Counted from the first letter of the stretch, positions 1 to 9,978 are shown. The stretch is DNA of 33,852 nt from Halothiobacillaceae bacterium (GCA_016938615.1 JAFGUH010000138.1:1-33852), one strand, 5' to 3'. Notes: generated from the sequence alone by a model not told the origin. Numbers and translations are program-made.

Positions 1-1605
1 TGCCAGACTCATCTCGTAGACCGAGGCGACCACCTCGGTCGCGCCGGCCGCGTGGATCCGGTCGAGGTGCTCGTCGGTGCGGGTGCGAACGATCACCGGG
101 ATGTCGCGGTTGTGACCTCGGATCACCTCGATGGTCTTGATCGTCGAGGCGTCTTCGAGATGGCTGAGCACCACCGCTCGTGCGCGGTCCAGTCCCGCCG
201 ACTGCAGGATGTCGAGATGGGTGGAGTTGCCGAAATAGACCCGCAGCCCGGATTCGTTCGCCTGCTGGACGATGTCCGGGTCGATTTCGATCGCGGTGTA
301 ATCGATACCTTCACTCTTCAACAGCCGGGCGACGTTCTGCCCGACGCGGCCGAAGCCGCAGATCAGGACGTGGCCGGAGAGGTCGCTCGCGTCGGCACGA
401 ATCTCGACGGTGTGCTGGCGTCGGCTCTTCGCGTAGCCGGGGACCAGCCGCTTGGCGATCGGGCCGTTGAACTTGACCAGGATCGGCGTGAGCACCATCG
501 AGAAGATCACCGTGCCCAACACGATCTGATTCTGCGTGTCGGTCATCAGGTCGCCGCTCGCGATCGAGAGCATGGCGAAACCGAATTCGCCCCCCTGGGC
601 GAGCACCAGCCCCGAGCGCAGCGCCACACCGGGAGCCTCGCCCATGAGCCGACCGATCAGGAAGATGATCAGGGCCTTGCCCGCGATCAGCAGGGCGAGG
701 AACAGCAACACCCAGTGACCGATTTCGGTCAGCCCGTCGATGTTGAGCATCATGCCGATGGTGATGAAGAACAGGCCCAGCAGCACATCGCGAAAGGGCC
801 GGATGTCGGCCTCGATCTGATGCTTGTACTGGGTTTCCGACAGGGCGATCCCGGCCAGGAAGGCGCCCAGTTCCCAGGACAGGCCGGCGGCGTTGGTCAG
901 CCAGCCGGCCCCCAGCACGGTCAAGAGGACCGCCAGGGTGAACAGCTCGGCCGAGCGGGATTTCGCGATCTCGCGGAACAGCGGGCGGAGTACCCAGCGC
1001 CCGCCGAAGAACAGCAGTATGGCGGCCAGCACGCCGGCCCCGAGGGTCATGGCGATCTCGAGGCTGATGTTGGCCGCATCGGTGATCGCCTGCGAGCCCA
1101 GTACCGGAATGATGATCAGAAACGGGATCACCGCCAGGTCCTGGAACAACAGGATGCCCACGGCGTTGTTGCCGTGGCGGGAGTTCATCTCGAGCTGCTC
1201 GCCGAGCTGGCGGATCACGATGGCCGTCGAGGAGACGCTCATCACGCCGGCGATGACGAAGGCGGCCCCCGGGGAAAAGCCCATCACCAGTGCAAGCCCG
1301 CCGGTGAGCACGGCGGTGATCAGCACTTGGGCGCCGCCCATGCCGACCACCGCTCGACGCATCGCGATCAGCCGCGGGAGCGAGAATTCCAGCCCGAGCA
1401 TGAACAGCAGGAACACCACGCCGAACTCGGCGATCAGGTGAATGTCGTGGATGTCCTCGACCAGGCCGGTCGCATGTGGCCCGGCCAGCATGCCAACGAA
1501 GAGGTAGCCGAGAATCGCCGGCATGTTGAGCCGACGTAATACCACCACGGCCACGACCGAGATCAGCAGAAGGGACAGCAGGGTGGCCGTGGTGTCGACG
1601 GGCAT
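1..1605 (-). CDS. Kef/YbaL-type monovalent cation:proton antiporter (CPA2), 3' end outside window
   Basis: The minus strand is open from an ATG at 1605 to the window edge, giving 535 residues without a stop. The first roughly 385 residues are strongly hydrophobic, with CPA2 antiporter motifs such as SSTAIVIRQL and the segment ADIRPFRDVLLGLFF near residue 265. A TrkA-N type nucleotide-binding domain begins near residue 413, with the Rossmann loop GFGRVG at 417-422 and an acidic stretch (IEIDPD) at the end of the second strand. The family exchanges K+ or Na+ for H+ across the inner membrane, gated by the cytosolic NAD-binding domain. YbaL is about 558 residues and KefC about 620, so some 20-90 residues are missing. 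It lies 73 bp downstream of aat on the same strand and may be cotranscribed. Which of KefB, KefC or YbaL is the closest relative cannot be settled here. Confidence 0.9.
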   Translation of the reverse strand, partial: MPVDTTATLLSLLLISVVAVVVLRRLNMPAILGYLFVGMLAGPHATGLVEDIHDIHLIAEFGVVFLLFMLGLEFSLPRLIAMRRAVVGMGGAQVLITAVLTGGLALVMGFSPGAAFVIAGVMSVSSTAIVIRQLGEQLEMNSRHGNNAVGILLFQDLAVIPFLIIIPVLGSQAITDAANISLEIAMTLGAGVLAAILLFFGGRWVLRPLFREIAKSRSAELFTLAVLLTVLGAGWLTNAAGLSWELGAFLAGIALSETQYKHQIEADIRPFRDVLLGLFFITIGMMLNIDGLTEIGHWVLLFLALLIAGKALIIFLIGRLMGEAPGVALRSGLVLAQGGEFGFAMLSIASGDLMTDTQNQIVLGTVIFSMVLTPILVKFNGPIAKRLVPGYAKSRRQHTVEIRADASDLSGHVLICGFGRVGQNVARLLKSEGIDYTAIEIDPDIVQQANESGLRVYFGNSTHLDILQSAGLDRARAVVLSHLEDASTIKTIEVIRGHNRDIPVIVRTRTDEHLDRIHAAGATEVVASVYEMSLA

Positions 1606-1635
1606 CAACTCAGGTCTCGTTGCGTAGGGTGGCGC

Positions 1636-1650
1636 GCCACGATTCGTGGC
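1636..1650. repeat. 15-bp palindrome between aat and the kef-type gene
   Basis: Two 7-base arms (GCCACGA and TCGTGGC) flank a single central base in the 73-bp gap between aat and the antiporter gene. There is no T-run on either side, so it does not look like an intrinsic terminator. It could be a protein-binding dyad or an mRNA hairpin before the antiporter gene. Confidence 0.4.
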
Positions 1651-1678
1651 GGTCTCGGGGGCTTAGGTCTTCGTTTTA

Positions 1679-2359
1679 TCACAGCCCGGCCGGTTCGGCC
1701 GTGACCTCGGCCAACCAGCGGACGAAGATCGAGCGTGGGTATTCCTCCGCTCCGAGGCTCAGCAAGTGCTCCGTACTGAATTGCGTGTCGAGGAAAGCGA
1801 TGTCGCCCCAGACGCCGTCGGCAAGGATTGCGGCGAGTGCGAACTTCGAGGCGTTGGGCCGTCGGCTGAACATCGATTCGCCAAAGGCCGCGCGACCGAT
1901 CCGGCTGCCGAACAGGCCGCCGACCAGTTCGTCGCCCGACCAGACCTCGACCGAATGGGCGATGCCGGCGGCGTGCAGGTCAAGAAAAGCGCGGCGCATC
2001 GCCGCCACGATCCAGGTGCCCGGGTCGCTGGCGCTTGGCCCGGCGCGTGGTTCGGCGCAGCCGTCGACCACGGCGGCGAAGGCGGTGTCGACCGAGATCT
2101 GGTAACGCGACTGACGGCGCCACTTGGCGAGACTGCGCGAGACGTGGAAGCGGTCGGGGGTGAGCACCGTGCGCGGGTCGGGACTCCACCACAGGATCGG
2201 ATCGCCCTCGGAATACCAGGGGAAGATGCCGCGGCGATAGGCCGCTTCGAGTCGGGCGACCGAGAGATCCCCGCCGCCCGCCAGCAGCCCGTTGGGCTCG
2301 GCCAGGGCGCGGGTGACGGGGGGGAAGTCGGCCGGGTCGGGTCCGAGCAGGGGGATCAT
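1679..2359 (-). CDS. aat: Leucyl/phenylalanyl-tRNA-protein transferase
   Basis: This 226-residue protein (E. coli Aat is 234) transfers Leu or Phe from aminoacyl-tRNA to proteins with N-terminal Arg or Lys, creating an N-degron for ClpS/ClpAP. The family signature is clear: GIFPWY at residues 44-49, then PILWWSPDPR at 54-63. The ATG at 2359 overlaps the yhbY stop in an ATGA arrangement, which supports this start and suggests translational coupling. The cytoplasmic enzyme has no signal peptide. The usual gammaproteobacterial neighbours (ate/bpt, infA, clpA) are absent; the gene sits in a minus-strand unit yhbY-aat-antiporter. Confidence 0.96.
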   Translation of the reverse strand: MIPLLGPDPADFPPVTRALAEPNGLLAGGGDLSVARLEAAYRRGIFPWYSEGDPILWWSPDPRTVLTPDRFHVSRSLAKWRRQSRYQISVDTAFAAVVDGCAEPRAGPSASDPGTWIVAAMRRAFLDLHAAGIAHSVEVWSGDELVGGLFGSRIGRAAFGESMFSRRPNASKFALAAILADGVWGDIAFLDTQFSTEHLLSLGAEEYPRSIFVRWLAEVTAEPAGL

Positions 2360-2673
2360 TGCCGGGGCGAATTCCCTGGCCTTGGCAGGTTGAAGTCCGA
2401 GTAGCTCGCGCGCGGGCGGAACAGCACCGCGACGTGACCCACCGTCTGCACCAGCGTCGACAGGGTCTGCGCGGTAATCGCCTCGATGATCTCGCGCTTC
2501 TCGTCGCGTTCGACGCCGGGGACGCGCACCTTGATCAGCTCGTGGGTCTCGAGGGCCTGTTCGATTTCGGCGAGCACCGCCTCGGTCAGGCCGTGCTGGC
2601 CGAGCAGGACCACGGGCTTGAGGTGATGGGCTTCGGCGCGAAGATACTGTCGCTGGCGGGCCGTGAGGTTCAT
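2356..2673 (-). CDS. yhbY: YhbY-family (CRM domain) RNA-binding protein
   Basis: This 105-residue protein is a single CRS1/YhbY (CRM) domain. The N-terminal part reads TARQRQYLRAEAHHLKPVV, followed by the GxxG RNA-binding loop GQHG at 25-28 and the helix LTEAVLAEIEQALETHELIKV. E. coli YhbY (97 residues) associates with pre-50S ribosomal subunits. Residues after about 90 form a short variable tail. It is divergent from rlmE, another 50S maturation gene, as in many gammaproteobacteria. The stop overlaps the aat start by four bases. Confidence 0.94.
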   Translation of the reverse strand: MNLTARQRQYLRAEAHHLKPVVLLGQHGLTEAVLAEIEQALETHELIKVRVPGVERDEKREIIEAITAQTLSTLVQTVGHVAVLFRPRASYSDFNLPRPGNSPRQ

Positions 2674-2758
2674 GTCGTCGGGATGCTCCGGTGATCGACC
2701 GAGGTTGGGGAGGGGCGCTGCGTCAAATCACGCATTGCGGCGCCGTCGATGACTCTGC

Positions 2759-2788
2759 AGTCTAACGTCGTGCCTGAATCAGGGCCAA
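2759..2788 (-). promoter_or_regulatory. Candidate sigma-70 promoter for yhbY-aat
   Basis: On the minus strand a TTGGCC -35 box (2783-2788) is followed by an 18-base spacer and TAGACT (2759-2764), each 4 of 6 to consensus. It lies about 90 bases upstream of the yhbY ATG. This is sequence resemblance only. Confidence 0.35.
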
Positions 2789-2860
2789 TGACTCGAGCCA
2801 ATGACCCGGGTCAACGCCCCGGCCAACGCCCCCCGGCCAACGCCCCCCGGCCAACGCCCC
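2783..2860. repeat. Degenerate 13-14 bp tandem array
   Basis: The core CAA recurs at 2787, 2800, 2813, 2825, 2839 and 2853 with spacings of 13, 13, 12, 14 and 14. The first two units read CCAATGAC and the last four CAACGCC, with the last three most alike (CCGGCCAACGCCCC). The array lies between the two divergent promoters. The units differ enough that it may be an old array or a cluster of binding sites. Confidence 0.7.
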
Positions 2861-2979
2861 AGGGCCGACCGTTGTGGAGCCCCACCCATTCGGAGGTCAT
2901 CGTCAAAACCATGGTGTCGCCTGTCCTGCTGACTCCCTTCGCTGTTGTGACTACGCTGGTGATTCGCGTGCGGGTCGAT

Positions 2980-3008
2980 TTGGGCAACCGGTGTCGATCG
3001 GGGATAAT
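2980..3008 (+). promoter_or_regulatory. Candidate sigma-70 promoter for rlmE (and ftsH)
   Basis: TTGGGC at 2980-2985 is followed after 17 bases by GATAAT at 3003-3008. The -10 box is 5 of 6 to consensus and the spacing is ideal. Transcription would start near 3015, about 30 bases before the rlmE ATG. Confidence 0.6.
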
Positions 3009-3043
3009 CCCCCGTCCCGGTTTTTCCGTATCTGGAGTCCCTC

Positions 3044-3667
3044 ATGGCGCGTTCGGTCAGCAGCAAGCGATGGCTCGCCGAGCATTTCAGCGACGAGTTC
3101 GTTCAGAAAGCGCAGCGTGAAGGCTGGCGGTCGCGTGCCGTCTACAAGCTGATCGAGCTCAACGAGCGAGACCACTTTCTCAAGCCCGGCATGAACGTGG
3201 TCGATCTGGGTGCCGCCCCCGGTGGCTGGACCCAGTACGCCGCCCGAGTGGTCGGGTCGACGGGGCACGTCTACGCCCTCGACCTGTTGCCGATGGACCA
3301 TTTTGCCGACACCACGGTGCTGGAGGGTGATTTCACCGAGGCCGAGGTGCTCGGGCGGCTCGAGACCGTTCTCGGCGATCGCGAAGTCGACCTTGTGCTT
3401 TCCGACATGGCCCCCAATATGAGTGGACTGGACTCGGTCGACATCCCGCGATCGATGTATCTCGCTGAGCTTGCGCTCGATTTTTGCGACCGCTTGCTCG
3501 CTCCCAAGGGGGGCTTCGTCACCAAGCTGTTCCAGGGCGAGGGCTTCGACGAATTCGTCAAGGACGTGCGGCAGCGGTTCGACCGGGTCGCGGTCCGAAA
3601 GCCGAAAGCCTCGCGACCACGCTCGCGGGAGGTCTATCTGGTGGCAACGGGCAGGCGCGTGAGATAA
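3044..3667 (+). CDS. rlmE: 23S rRNA 2'-O-methyltransferase RlmE (FtsJ/RrmJ)
   Basis: This 207-residue enzyme methylates the 2'-OH of U2552 in the 23S A-loop, using SAM, late in 50S assembly. The SAM-binding motif VDLGAAPGG lies at residues 53-61. The family's K-D-K-E catalytic residues fall at K35, D121, K161 and E196, each exactly three less than the E. coli numbering (38, 124, 164, 199), which confirms the start and an intact active site. A GGAG ribosome site at 3034-3037 lies six bases before the ATG. It precedes ftsH by 92 bp, the usual rlmE-ftsH pairing. Confidence 0.97.
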   Translation: MARSVSSKRWLAEHFSDEFVQKAQREGWRSRAVYKLIELNERDHFLKPGMNVVDLGAAPGGWTQYAARVVGSTGHVYALDLLPMDHFADTTVLEGDFTEAEVLGRLETVLGDREVDLVLSDMAPNMSGLDSVDIPRSMYLAELALDFCDRLLAPKGGFVTKLFQGEGFDEFVKDVRQRFDRVAVRKPKASRPRSREVYLVATGRRVR

Positions 3668-3703
3668 GGTTGACCGAACGAAATTCGACTCATTGATCGC
3701 CAG

Positions 3704-3734
3704 GGCAGGCGGACATCGACGATGTCCGCCTGCC
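3704..3734. repeat. Perfect 31-bp palindrome between rlmE and ftsH
   Basis: Two perfect 15-base arms (3704-3718 and 3720-3734, left arm GGCAGGCGGACATCG) flank one central base. There is no T-run after it, so it is unlikely to be a plain Rho-independent terminator. In RNA it would form a strong hairpin upstream of ftsH; in DNA it would be a symmetric binding site. Confidence 0.85.
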
Positions 3735-3749
3735 TGCGGCTGCACGCAG
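3734..3749 (+). promoter_or_regulatory. Small hairpin abutting the ftsH ribosome-binding site
   Basis: CTGCG (3734-3738) can pair with CGCAG (3745-3749) around a six-base loop. The 3' arm runs into the AGAGG Shine-Dalgarno (3748-3752) of ftsH. It shares base 3734 with the larger palindrome, so the two may stack or compete. A role in translation initiation is inference. Confidence 0.4.
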
Positions 3750-3759
3750 AGGTGTTGCG

Positions 3760-5771
<2,012 letters not shown>

Positions 5772-5775
<4 letters not shown>

Positions 5776-6632
5776 CCGCGGGCCGGTGCCCTGATTGGCG
5801 TTCGCCGGAGCGCCCCTGGATCATGGGCATCCTCAATGCCACCCCGGATTCCTTCTCCGACGGGGGGCGTTTCGATTCCGTCGACCGCGCGGTTGATGCG
5901 GCCGCCGCCATGCTCGAGTCTGGGGCGGATCTGATCGACGTCGGTGGTGAGTCTACCCGGCCCGGTGCCACGCCGGTCTCCACCGACGAGGAACTCGATC
6001 GGGTGATTCCGGTGCTCGAGGCGCTCGGCGCGCGGTTCGATTGTCCACTCTCGGTGGACACCAGCGCCCCGGTGGTCATGAATCAGGCGGTCGCCGCCGG
6101 CGCTTGCCTGATCAACGACGTTCGTGCGCTCACGCGCCCGGGTGCCCTCGAAACCGCAGCGGCCAGTGGGGCTTCGATTTGCGTGATGCACATGCGCGGC
6201 GAACCCGACGACATGGCCGAGCGGACCGGCTACGACGACGTGGTGGTCGAGGTGATCGACTTCCTCGCTGAACGACTTCGGGCCCTCGACGACGCCGGGG
6301 TGTCGCGCTCCCGGCTCCTCGTCGACCCCGGCTTCGGCTTTGCCAAGACCCGCGCTCAAAACTTCGCGTTGCTCGATCGGCTCGGGGAGCTTGCCGTCCT
6401 CGACGCGGCAGTGCTGGTCGGGATGTCCCGCAAGCGCATGATCGGCGAGGCGACCGGTCAGCCGGTCGATCGGCGGTCGATCGGCAGTGCCGCGGCCGCC
6501 GTGCTGGCCGCCGAGCGAGGCGCGAACGTGGTGCGTGTGCATGACGTGGAGGCGACCCGGGACGCGCTGGCCGTCTGGTCGGCCATGCGGCTGGATCGAG
6601 GCCGGGACACAAAAACCGCTTTCCCGGCATAA
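5772..6632 (+). CDS. folP: Dihydropteroate synthase
   Basis: This 286-residue cytoplasmic TIM-barrel enzyme condenses p-aminobenzoate with dihydropterin pyrophosphate to give dihydropteroate in folate synthesis. It is the sulfonamide target. Motifs in order are [16 protein letters not shown] (17-32), [36 protein letters not shown] and [11 protein letters not shown], all as expected for a functional enzyme. The ATG lies within the ftsH stop (ATGA), so translation is probably coupled. In E. coli glmM follows directly; here a cytochrome c4 gene intervenes. Confidence 0.97.
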
Positions 6633-6643
6633 AAGCGTTTGCC

Positions 6644-6671
6644 TTGGAAAGAATTAGGGTTTTCTGATATT
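6644..6671 (+). promoter_or_regulatory. Candidate promoter in AT-rich stretch before the cytochrome c4 gene
   Basis: The 60 or so bases after folP are strikingly AT-rich for this window. TTGGAA at 6644-6649 and GATATT at 6666-6671 are separated by 16 bases. Both boxes are imperfect, so the call rests mainly on composition and position. Confidence 0.35.
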
Positions 6672-6708
6672 TTCCCGGCGGGGTTATTTTGGTTGACTTG
6701 AAAATCGC

Positions 6709-6784
6709 CGCCCACCCGCACTTCCACCGAATCGAACGCCCTGGCGTTCGGGTGCGACTCGTCGCTTCGCGGGTGTGGTGGGCG
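6709..6784 (+). promoter_or_regulatory. Nested inverted repeats in the leader of the cytochrome c4 gene
   Basis: An outer pair (CGCCCACC at 6709-6716 with GGTGGGCG at 6777-6784) encloses a perfect inner hairpin (CGAACGCC at 6733-6740 with GGCGTTCG at 6743-6750). The structure ends about 20 bases before the cytochrome start, just upstream of its GAGAG site. There is no T-run. It could stabilise or regulate the mRNA. Confidence 0.5.
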
Positions 6785-6804
6785 CAACAGTTGAGAGAAA
6801 AAAC

Positions 6805-7530
6805 ATGAAACAGATGCGTCGTTCACTGATCGCCCTTGCCGCCAGCGGCATGCTTGCCGCTCCGCTGTTGGCCCAGGCTGCCGGCGACCCGGCTGCCGGC
6901 AAGGAAAAGTACGCCACCTGCGCCGCCTGTCACGGTGCCGACGGCATGGGTCAGGGCGGGGCCTTCCCGAAGCTGACCGGCCTGACCGAGGACGAGGCCG
7001 CGAAAAGGCTGACCGCCTACCGCGAGGGCGACAAGGAATACCTCAAGAGCGTCGGCTTGGGTGACCGCTACGGCACCATGGCGCCGAACGCGGCGGGCCT
7101 CTCCGACGATGACGTCGCCAACCTCGCGGCCTACATCGCCGAGGAATTCGGCGGGGATGCCGGTGGCGAATCCGCTTCGGCCGAGCAGGGCGATGGCGCG
7201 AACCAGGGTGAAGCGGATGCCACGTCGCAGGCCATCGCCCAGGCGGACATCAAGCGCGGATCGGCACTGTACTCGTCCTGTGCCATCTGCCATGGCGAGC
7301 AGGCTGAAGGGGGACACCTGTTCAACGCGCCGGCCCTGAAGGGCCTGCCCGCATCCCAGGTCGCCTCGCTCCTGAAGGTCTACCGCAAGGGCACCGAGAT
7401 GGGTCCCAACTCGTACGCGATGATCCCGCAGGCGACTCACCTGACGGATGCCGACATCAACAACCTGGCGGCCTATGTGGCCATCATCGGTACGGACCAG
7501 AAAGTACCCGCGAACGTCGAGGGGAACTGA
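6805..7530 (+). CDS. Dihaem cytochrome c4, periplasmic
   Basis: This 241-residue protein has an N-terminal signal peptide (basic MKQMRR, hydrophobic core, likely cleavage after AQA near residue 25). It has two similar cytochrome c domains. Haem-binding CxxCH motifs are CAACH (39-43) and CAICH (159-163), and likely axial methionines are M92 (YGTMAPN) and M206 (SYAMIPQ). The spacing and repeat architecture are those of cytochrome c4, which passes electrons to terminal oxidases or other partners. The ATG at 6805 is chosen over one at 6775 because it directly precedes the signal peptide and has GAGAG at 6793-6797. It is unrelated in function to its neighbours folP and glmM and has its own likely promoter and terminator, so it looks like an insertion in the conserved order. 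Confidence 0.93.
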   Translation: MKQMRRSLIALAASGMLAAPLLAQAAGDPAAGKEKYATCAACHGADGMGQGGAFPKLTGLTEDEAAKRLTAYREGDKEYLKSVGLGDRYGTMAPNAAGLSDDDVANLAAYIAEEFGGDAGGESASAEQGDGANQGEADATSQAIAQADIKRGSALYSSCAICHGEQAEGGHLFNAPALKGLPASQVASLLKVYRKGTEMGPNSYAMIPQATHLTDADINNLAAYVAIIGTDQKVPANVEGN

Positions 7531-7582
7531 GTCCGGGTTTCCCGGTCGAGTCTATCGGCCGGGACAATCCTGGATTTATCGT

Positions 7583-7608
7583 GGACGCCGGCTGCCATGC
7601 CGGCGTCC
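7583..7608 (+). terminator. Intrinsic terminator-like hairpin after the cytochrome c4 gene
   Basis: A perfect 10-bp stem (GGACGCCGGC at 7583-7592, GCCGGCGTCC at 7599-7608) closes a six-base loop. The following TTGCGTTT is a weak T-tract, so termination may be partial and glmM may still receive upstream transcription. Confidence 0.6.
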
Positions 7609-7670
7609 TTGCGTTTGGGAGGCGAGTCGGCGTGCAGGTCGGCTGCGAGACAGATGATGAGGGAGAGCCT

Positions 7671-9002
7671 GTGACGAGGGTGTTCGGAACCGACGGCGTG
7701 CGTGGGGCGGTGGGGAAATATCCCATGACCCCGGAATTCGTGCTCAAGCTCGGCTGGGCGGCCGGCCGGGTTCTGGGCGATCATGGCCGCCGGCGGGTGC
7801 TGATCGGCAAGGATACCCGGCTATCGGGGTACATGTTCGAGTCGGCGCTCGAGTCCGGCTTTGCGGCGGCCGGGGTCGATGTTCGGCTGCTCGGCCCCAT
7901 GCCCACCCCAGCTATCGCCTACCTGACGCGCACCCTGCGGGCGTCGGCCGGGGTCGTCATCAGCGCCTCGCACAATCCCTTTCACGACAACGGGGTGAAG
8001 TTCTTCTCATCGCGCGGCGAGAAGCTGCCCGATGCGATCGAGGACGAGATCCAGGCCCTGCTCGATCACGAGCTCGAGGTGATCGACAACCGGCGGCTCG
8101 GCAAGGCCGACCGCATCAGTGACGCGCCCGGACGTTACATCGAATTCTGCAAGAGCACGGTGCCCAACGGCATGAGCCTCGCTGGCCTGCGGGTCGTGGT
8201 CGATTGCGCCCATGGTGCGACCTACCAGGTCGCCCCGCGGGTGTTTGCCGAACTGGGCGCGGAAGTCGAGGTGATCGGCGCCTCGCCCGACGGGTTCAAT
8301 ATCAACGAAGGCGTCGGCTCCACGCATCCGCAGGCCCTTCAGTCCGCGGTGCTGGCCTCCCAGGCGGATCTCGGGGTCGCTTTCGATGGCGATGGCGACC
8401 GCGTGATCATGGTCGACGCCGACGGCGAGATTCGCGACGGCGATGCGCTGCTTTACGTGATCGCGGCCGGCCGCATCGAGCAGGGCTACGCCGGGGGCGT
8501 AGTCGGTACGTTGATGAGCAACCTTGGCCTGGAGGAGGCGATCCAGGCCCTCGACCGGCCGTTCCGCCGAGTCAAGGTCGGCGATCGATACGTGCACGAG
8601 GCGCTCAAGCATGAACAGTGGCTGCTGGGCGGCGAATCCTCGGGTCACATCCTGTGCCTGGATCGCCACACCACCGGTGACGGGATCGTCGCCGCGTTGC
8701 AGGTACTCGCCGAAATGGCGCGGCGCGAATCATCGCTGGCGGAGCTTCTCGCGCCGATGGTCATCCTGCCACAGGTGCTGGTCAACGTGCGGATTGACCG
8801 GCCGGTCTCGCTGCAGGATGCCGTGATCGTCGAGGCCGTCGCGGAGGCGGAGCGGGAACTGGCTGGTCGGGGCCGAGTATTGCTCCGGCCATCGGGCACC
8901 GAGCCGTTGATCCGGGTGATGGTCGAAGGTCAGTCCGCGCCGCAGGTGCAAGCGGTGGCCGAGGCGCTCGCCGACACCGTGCGCGGCCACGCCGCGAGGT
9001 GA
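7671..9002 (+). CDS. glmM: Phosphoglucosamine mutase
   Basis: This 443-residue enzyme (E. coli GlmM is 445) interconverts glucosamine-6-phosphate and glucosamine-1-phosphate, feeding UDP-GlcNAc for peptidoglycan and lipid A. The phosphoserine loop SASHNP places the active serine at 100, the magnesium loop DGDGDR is at 239-244, the sugar-binding GGESSGH follows, and the phosphate-binding RPSGTEP is near the C-terminus. The GTG at 7671 is preferred over an in-frame GTG at 7581 because it has GGGAG five bases upstream and gives the family N-terminus (VFGTDGVRG). The upstream start would lie in the terminator hairpin. Confidence 0.97.
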   Translation: MTRVFGTDGVRGAVGKYPMTPEFVLKLGWAAGRVLGDHGRRRVLIGKDTRLSGYMFESALESGFAAAGVDVRLLGPMPTPAIAYLTRTLRASAGVVISASHNPFHDNGVKFFSSRGEKLPDAIEDEIQALLDHELEVIDNRRLGKADRISDAPGRYIEFCKSTVPNGMSLAGLRVVVDCAHGATYQVAPRVFAELGAEVEVIGASPDGFNINEGVGSTHPQALQSAVLASQADLGVAFDGDGDRVIMVDADGEIRDGDALLYVIAAGRIEQGYAGGVVGTLMSNLGLEEAIQALDRPFRRVKVGDRYVHEALKHEQWLLGGESSGHILCLDRHTTGDGIVAALQVLAEMARRESSLAELLAPMVILPQVLVNVRIDRPVSLQDAVIVEAVAEAERELAGRGRVLLRPSGTEPLIRVMVEGQSAPQVQAVAEALADTVRGHAAR

Positions 9003-9024
9003 TCGGCCGCTTGGCATCCGGCGG

Positions 9025-9053
9025 TTCCGTCCAGGGGCGTTCTCCCGTATAAT
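9025..9053 (+). promoter_or_regulatory. Promoter of rpsB-tsf with GC-rich discriminator
   Basis: A perfect TATAAT at 9048-9053 is preceded by a weak TTCCGT at 9025-9030 with a 17-base spacer, and followed at once by GCGCGCGCC. A strong -10 with a GC-rich discriminator is the known mark of promoters repressed by ppGpp/DksA, fitting a ribosomal protein operon. Stringent control here is inferred. Confidence 0.75.
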
Positions 9054-9059
9054 GCGCGC

Positions 9060-9195
9060 GCCGGGTCGTCCCCCAGGGAGGATCCGAAATCCCACACGCC
9101 CATCGAGTTGGCAGCGCGGGGTGCCCAGCGGTTCGGCCGGGGTTGCGCTGTCGGATGTGGCGGAGGCCTAACCCAATATAATCAGGTAGTTATCA
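9060..9195 (+). promoter_or_regulatory. Structured 5' leader of rpsB, candidate S2 autoregulatory element
   Basis: About 135 bases separate the promoter from the rpsB ATG. ATCCGA (9082-9087) can pair with TCGGAT (9151-9156), and CAGCGC (9112-9117) with GCGCTG (9145-9150), so the two 3' arms are contiguous and could stack. S2-mediated feedback through the rpsB leader is known in E. coli and reported as conserved among gammaproteobacteria. The ribosome site AGGT is at 9184-9187. Identity with the known S2 leader fold was not tested. Confidence 0.5.
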
Positions 9196-9936
9196 ATGGC
9201 TAAAATCACGATGCGTCAGATGATCGAGGCCGGTGTCCACTTCGGTCACCAGACTCGTTACTGGAACCCGGGCATGGCGCCCTATATTTTCGGTCAGCGC
9301 AACCGGATCCATATCGTCAACCTCGAAAAAACACTGCCGATGTTCGAGGACGCGCTGAACTACGTCGGCAAGCTGGCGGCCAACGGCGGCAAGGTCATGT
9401 TCGTCGGCACCAAGCGCTCCGCGCGTGAACTGATCGAGCAGGAAGCCAAGCGTTGCGGCATGCCCTACGTCAACAACCGCTGGCTTGGCGGCATGATGAC
9501 CAATTTCCGTACCGTGCGCTCCTCCATCCGTCGCCTCAAGGCCCTCAAGCAGATGGAAGAGGACGGCAGCCTGGCCAAGCTGGTCAAGAAGGAAGCGCTG
9601 GAGACCACCCGCGAACGGGCCAAGCTCGAGCGCTCCATCGGCGGCATCCAGGACATGGAGCGCCTGCCGGACGCCCTGTTCGTCATCGACGTGGGCCATG
9701 AGGACATCGCCATCAAGGAGGCCAAGAAGCTGGGCATCCCGGTGGTCGCCGTGGTCGATACCAACAGCAGCGCCCAAGGGGTCGACTACGTCATCCCGGG
9801 CAATGACGACGCGATTCGCGCGATCCAGCTGTACACGTCGGCGATCGCCGACGCGGTGCTGGAAGCCAAGGGCGCGTCGAGCGTCAGCGAGTCGGATTTC
9901 GTCGAGGTGTCCGACGAGGAAGAGGCGGCCAAGTAA
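9196..9936 (+). CDS. rpsB: 30S ribosomal protein S2
   Basis: This 246-residue protein (E. coli S2 is 241) is a late-assembling component of the 30S subunit that contacts S1. The N-terminus ([20 protein letters not shown]) and the segment [11 protein letters not shown] are diagnostic of S2. Later motifs [12 protein letters not shown] and [19 protein letters not shown] are also characteristic. A short acidic C-terminal tail ends the protein. AGGT lies eight bases before the ATG. It heads the rpsB-tsf operon. Confidence 0.99.
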   Translation: MAKITMRQMIEAGVHFGHQTRYWNPGMAPYIFGQRNRIHIVNLEKTLPMFEDALNYVGKLAANGGKVMFVGTKRSARELIEQEAKRCGMPYVNNRWLGGMMTNFRTVRSSIRRLKALKQMEEDGSLAKLVKKEALETTRERAKLERSIGGIQDMERLPDALFVIDVGHEDIAIKEAKKLGIPVVAVVDTNSSAQGVDYVIPGNDDAIRAIQLYTSAIADAVLEAKGASSVSESDFVEVSDEEEAAK

Positions 9937-9938
9937 AG

Positions 9939-9952
9939 GCCCCTCGTGGGGC
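9939..9952 (+). repeat. Small hairpin just after the rpsB stop
   Basis: GCCCC (9939-9943) and GGGGC (9948-9952) flank a TCGT loop. It is not followed by a T-run. It could protect the rpsB 3' end or pause polymerase before the next hairpin. Confidence 0.4.
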
Positions 9953-9978
9953 GGCGTCGATCGCCCACCTGATTTTCG

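Larger units (their letters stand above)
2674..3043. other. 370-bp divergent intergenic region between yhbY and rlmE
   Basis: No credible gene is present; open frames here are low-complexity translations of a short tandem array. From left to right it holds an inverted repeat (TGCGT at 2719-2723 with ACGCA at 2730-2734, flanked by GGCGC/GGCGCC), a candidate yhbY promoter, a 13-14 bp tandem array, and a candidate rlmE promoter. Confidence 0.7.

Noticed and set aside
52-1539. 495-codon plus-strand open frame antisense to the antiporter
   Set aside because: Low-complexity His/Gln/Glu/Asp/Arg-rich product typical of antisense frames in GC-rich DNA; the opposite strand encodes a recognisable antiporter.
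2749-3120. Small protein with Pro/Asn/Ala repeats
   Set aside because: It is a translation of the tandem array and runs into rlmE in another frame; no ribosome site.
3704-3734. Palindrome as a plain terminator of rlmE
   Set aside because: No T-run follows on either strand and ftsH lacks an obvious promoter after it.
7581-7670. Longer N-terminus of GlmM from the upstream GTG
   Set aside because: The extension overlaps the terminator hairpin and has no counterpart in the family.
9177-9182. Second TATAAT before rpsB
   Set aside because: Only 13 bases before the ATG and without a -35 box; it lies in the ribosome-binding region.
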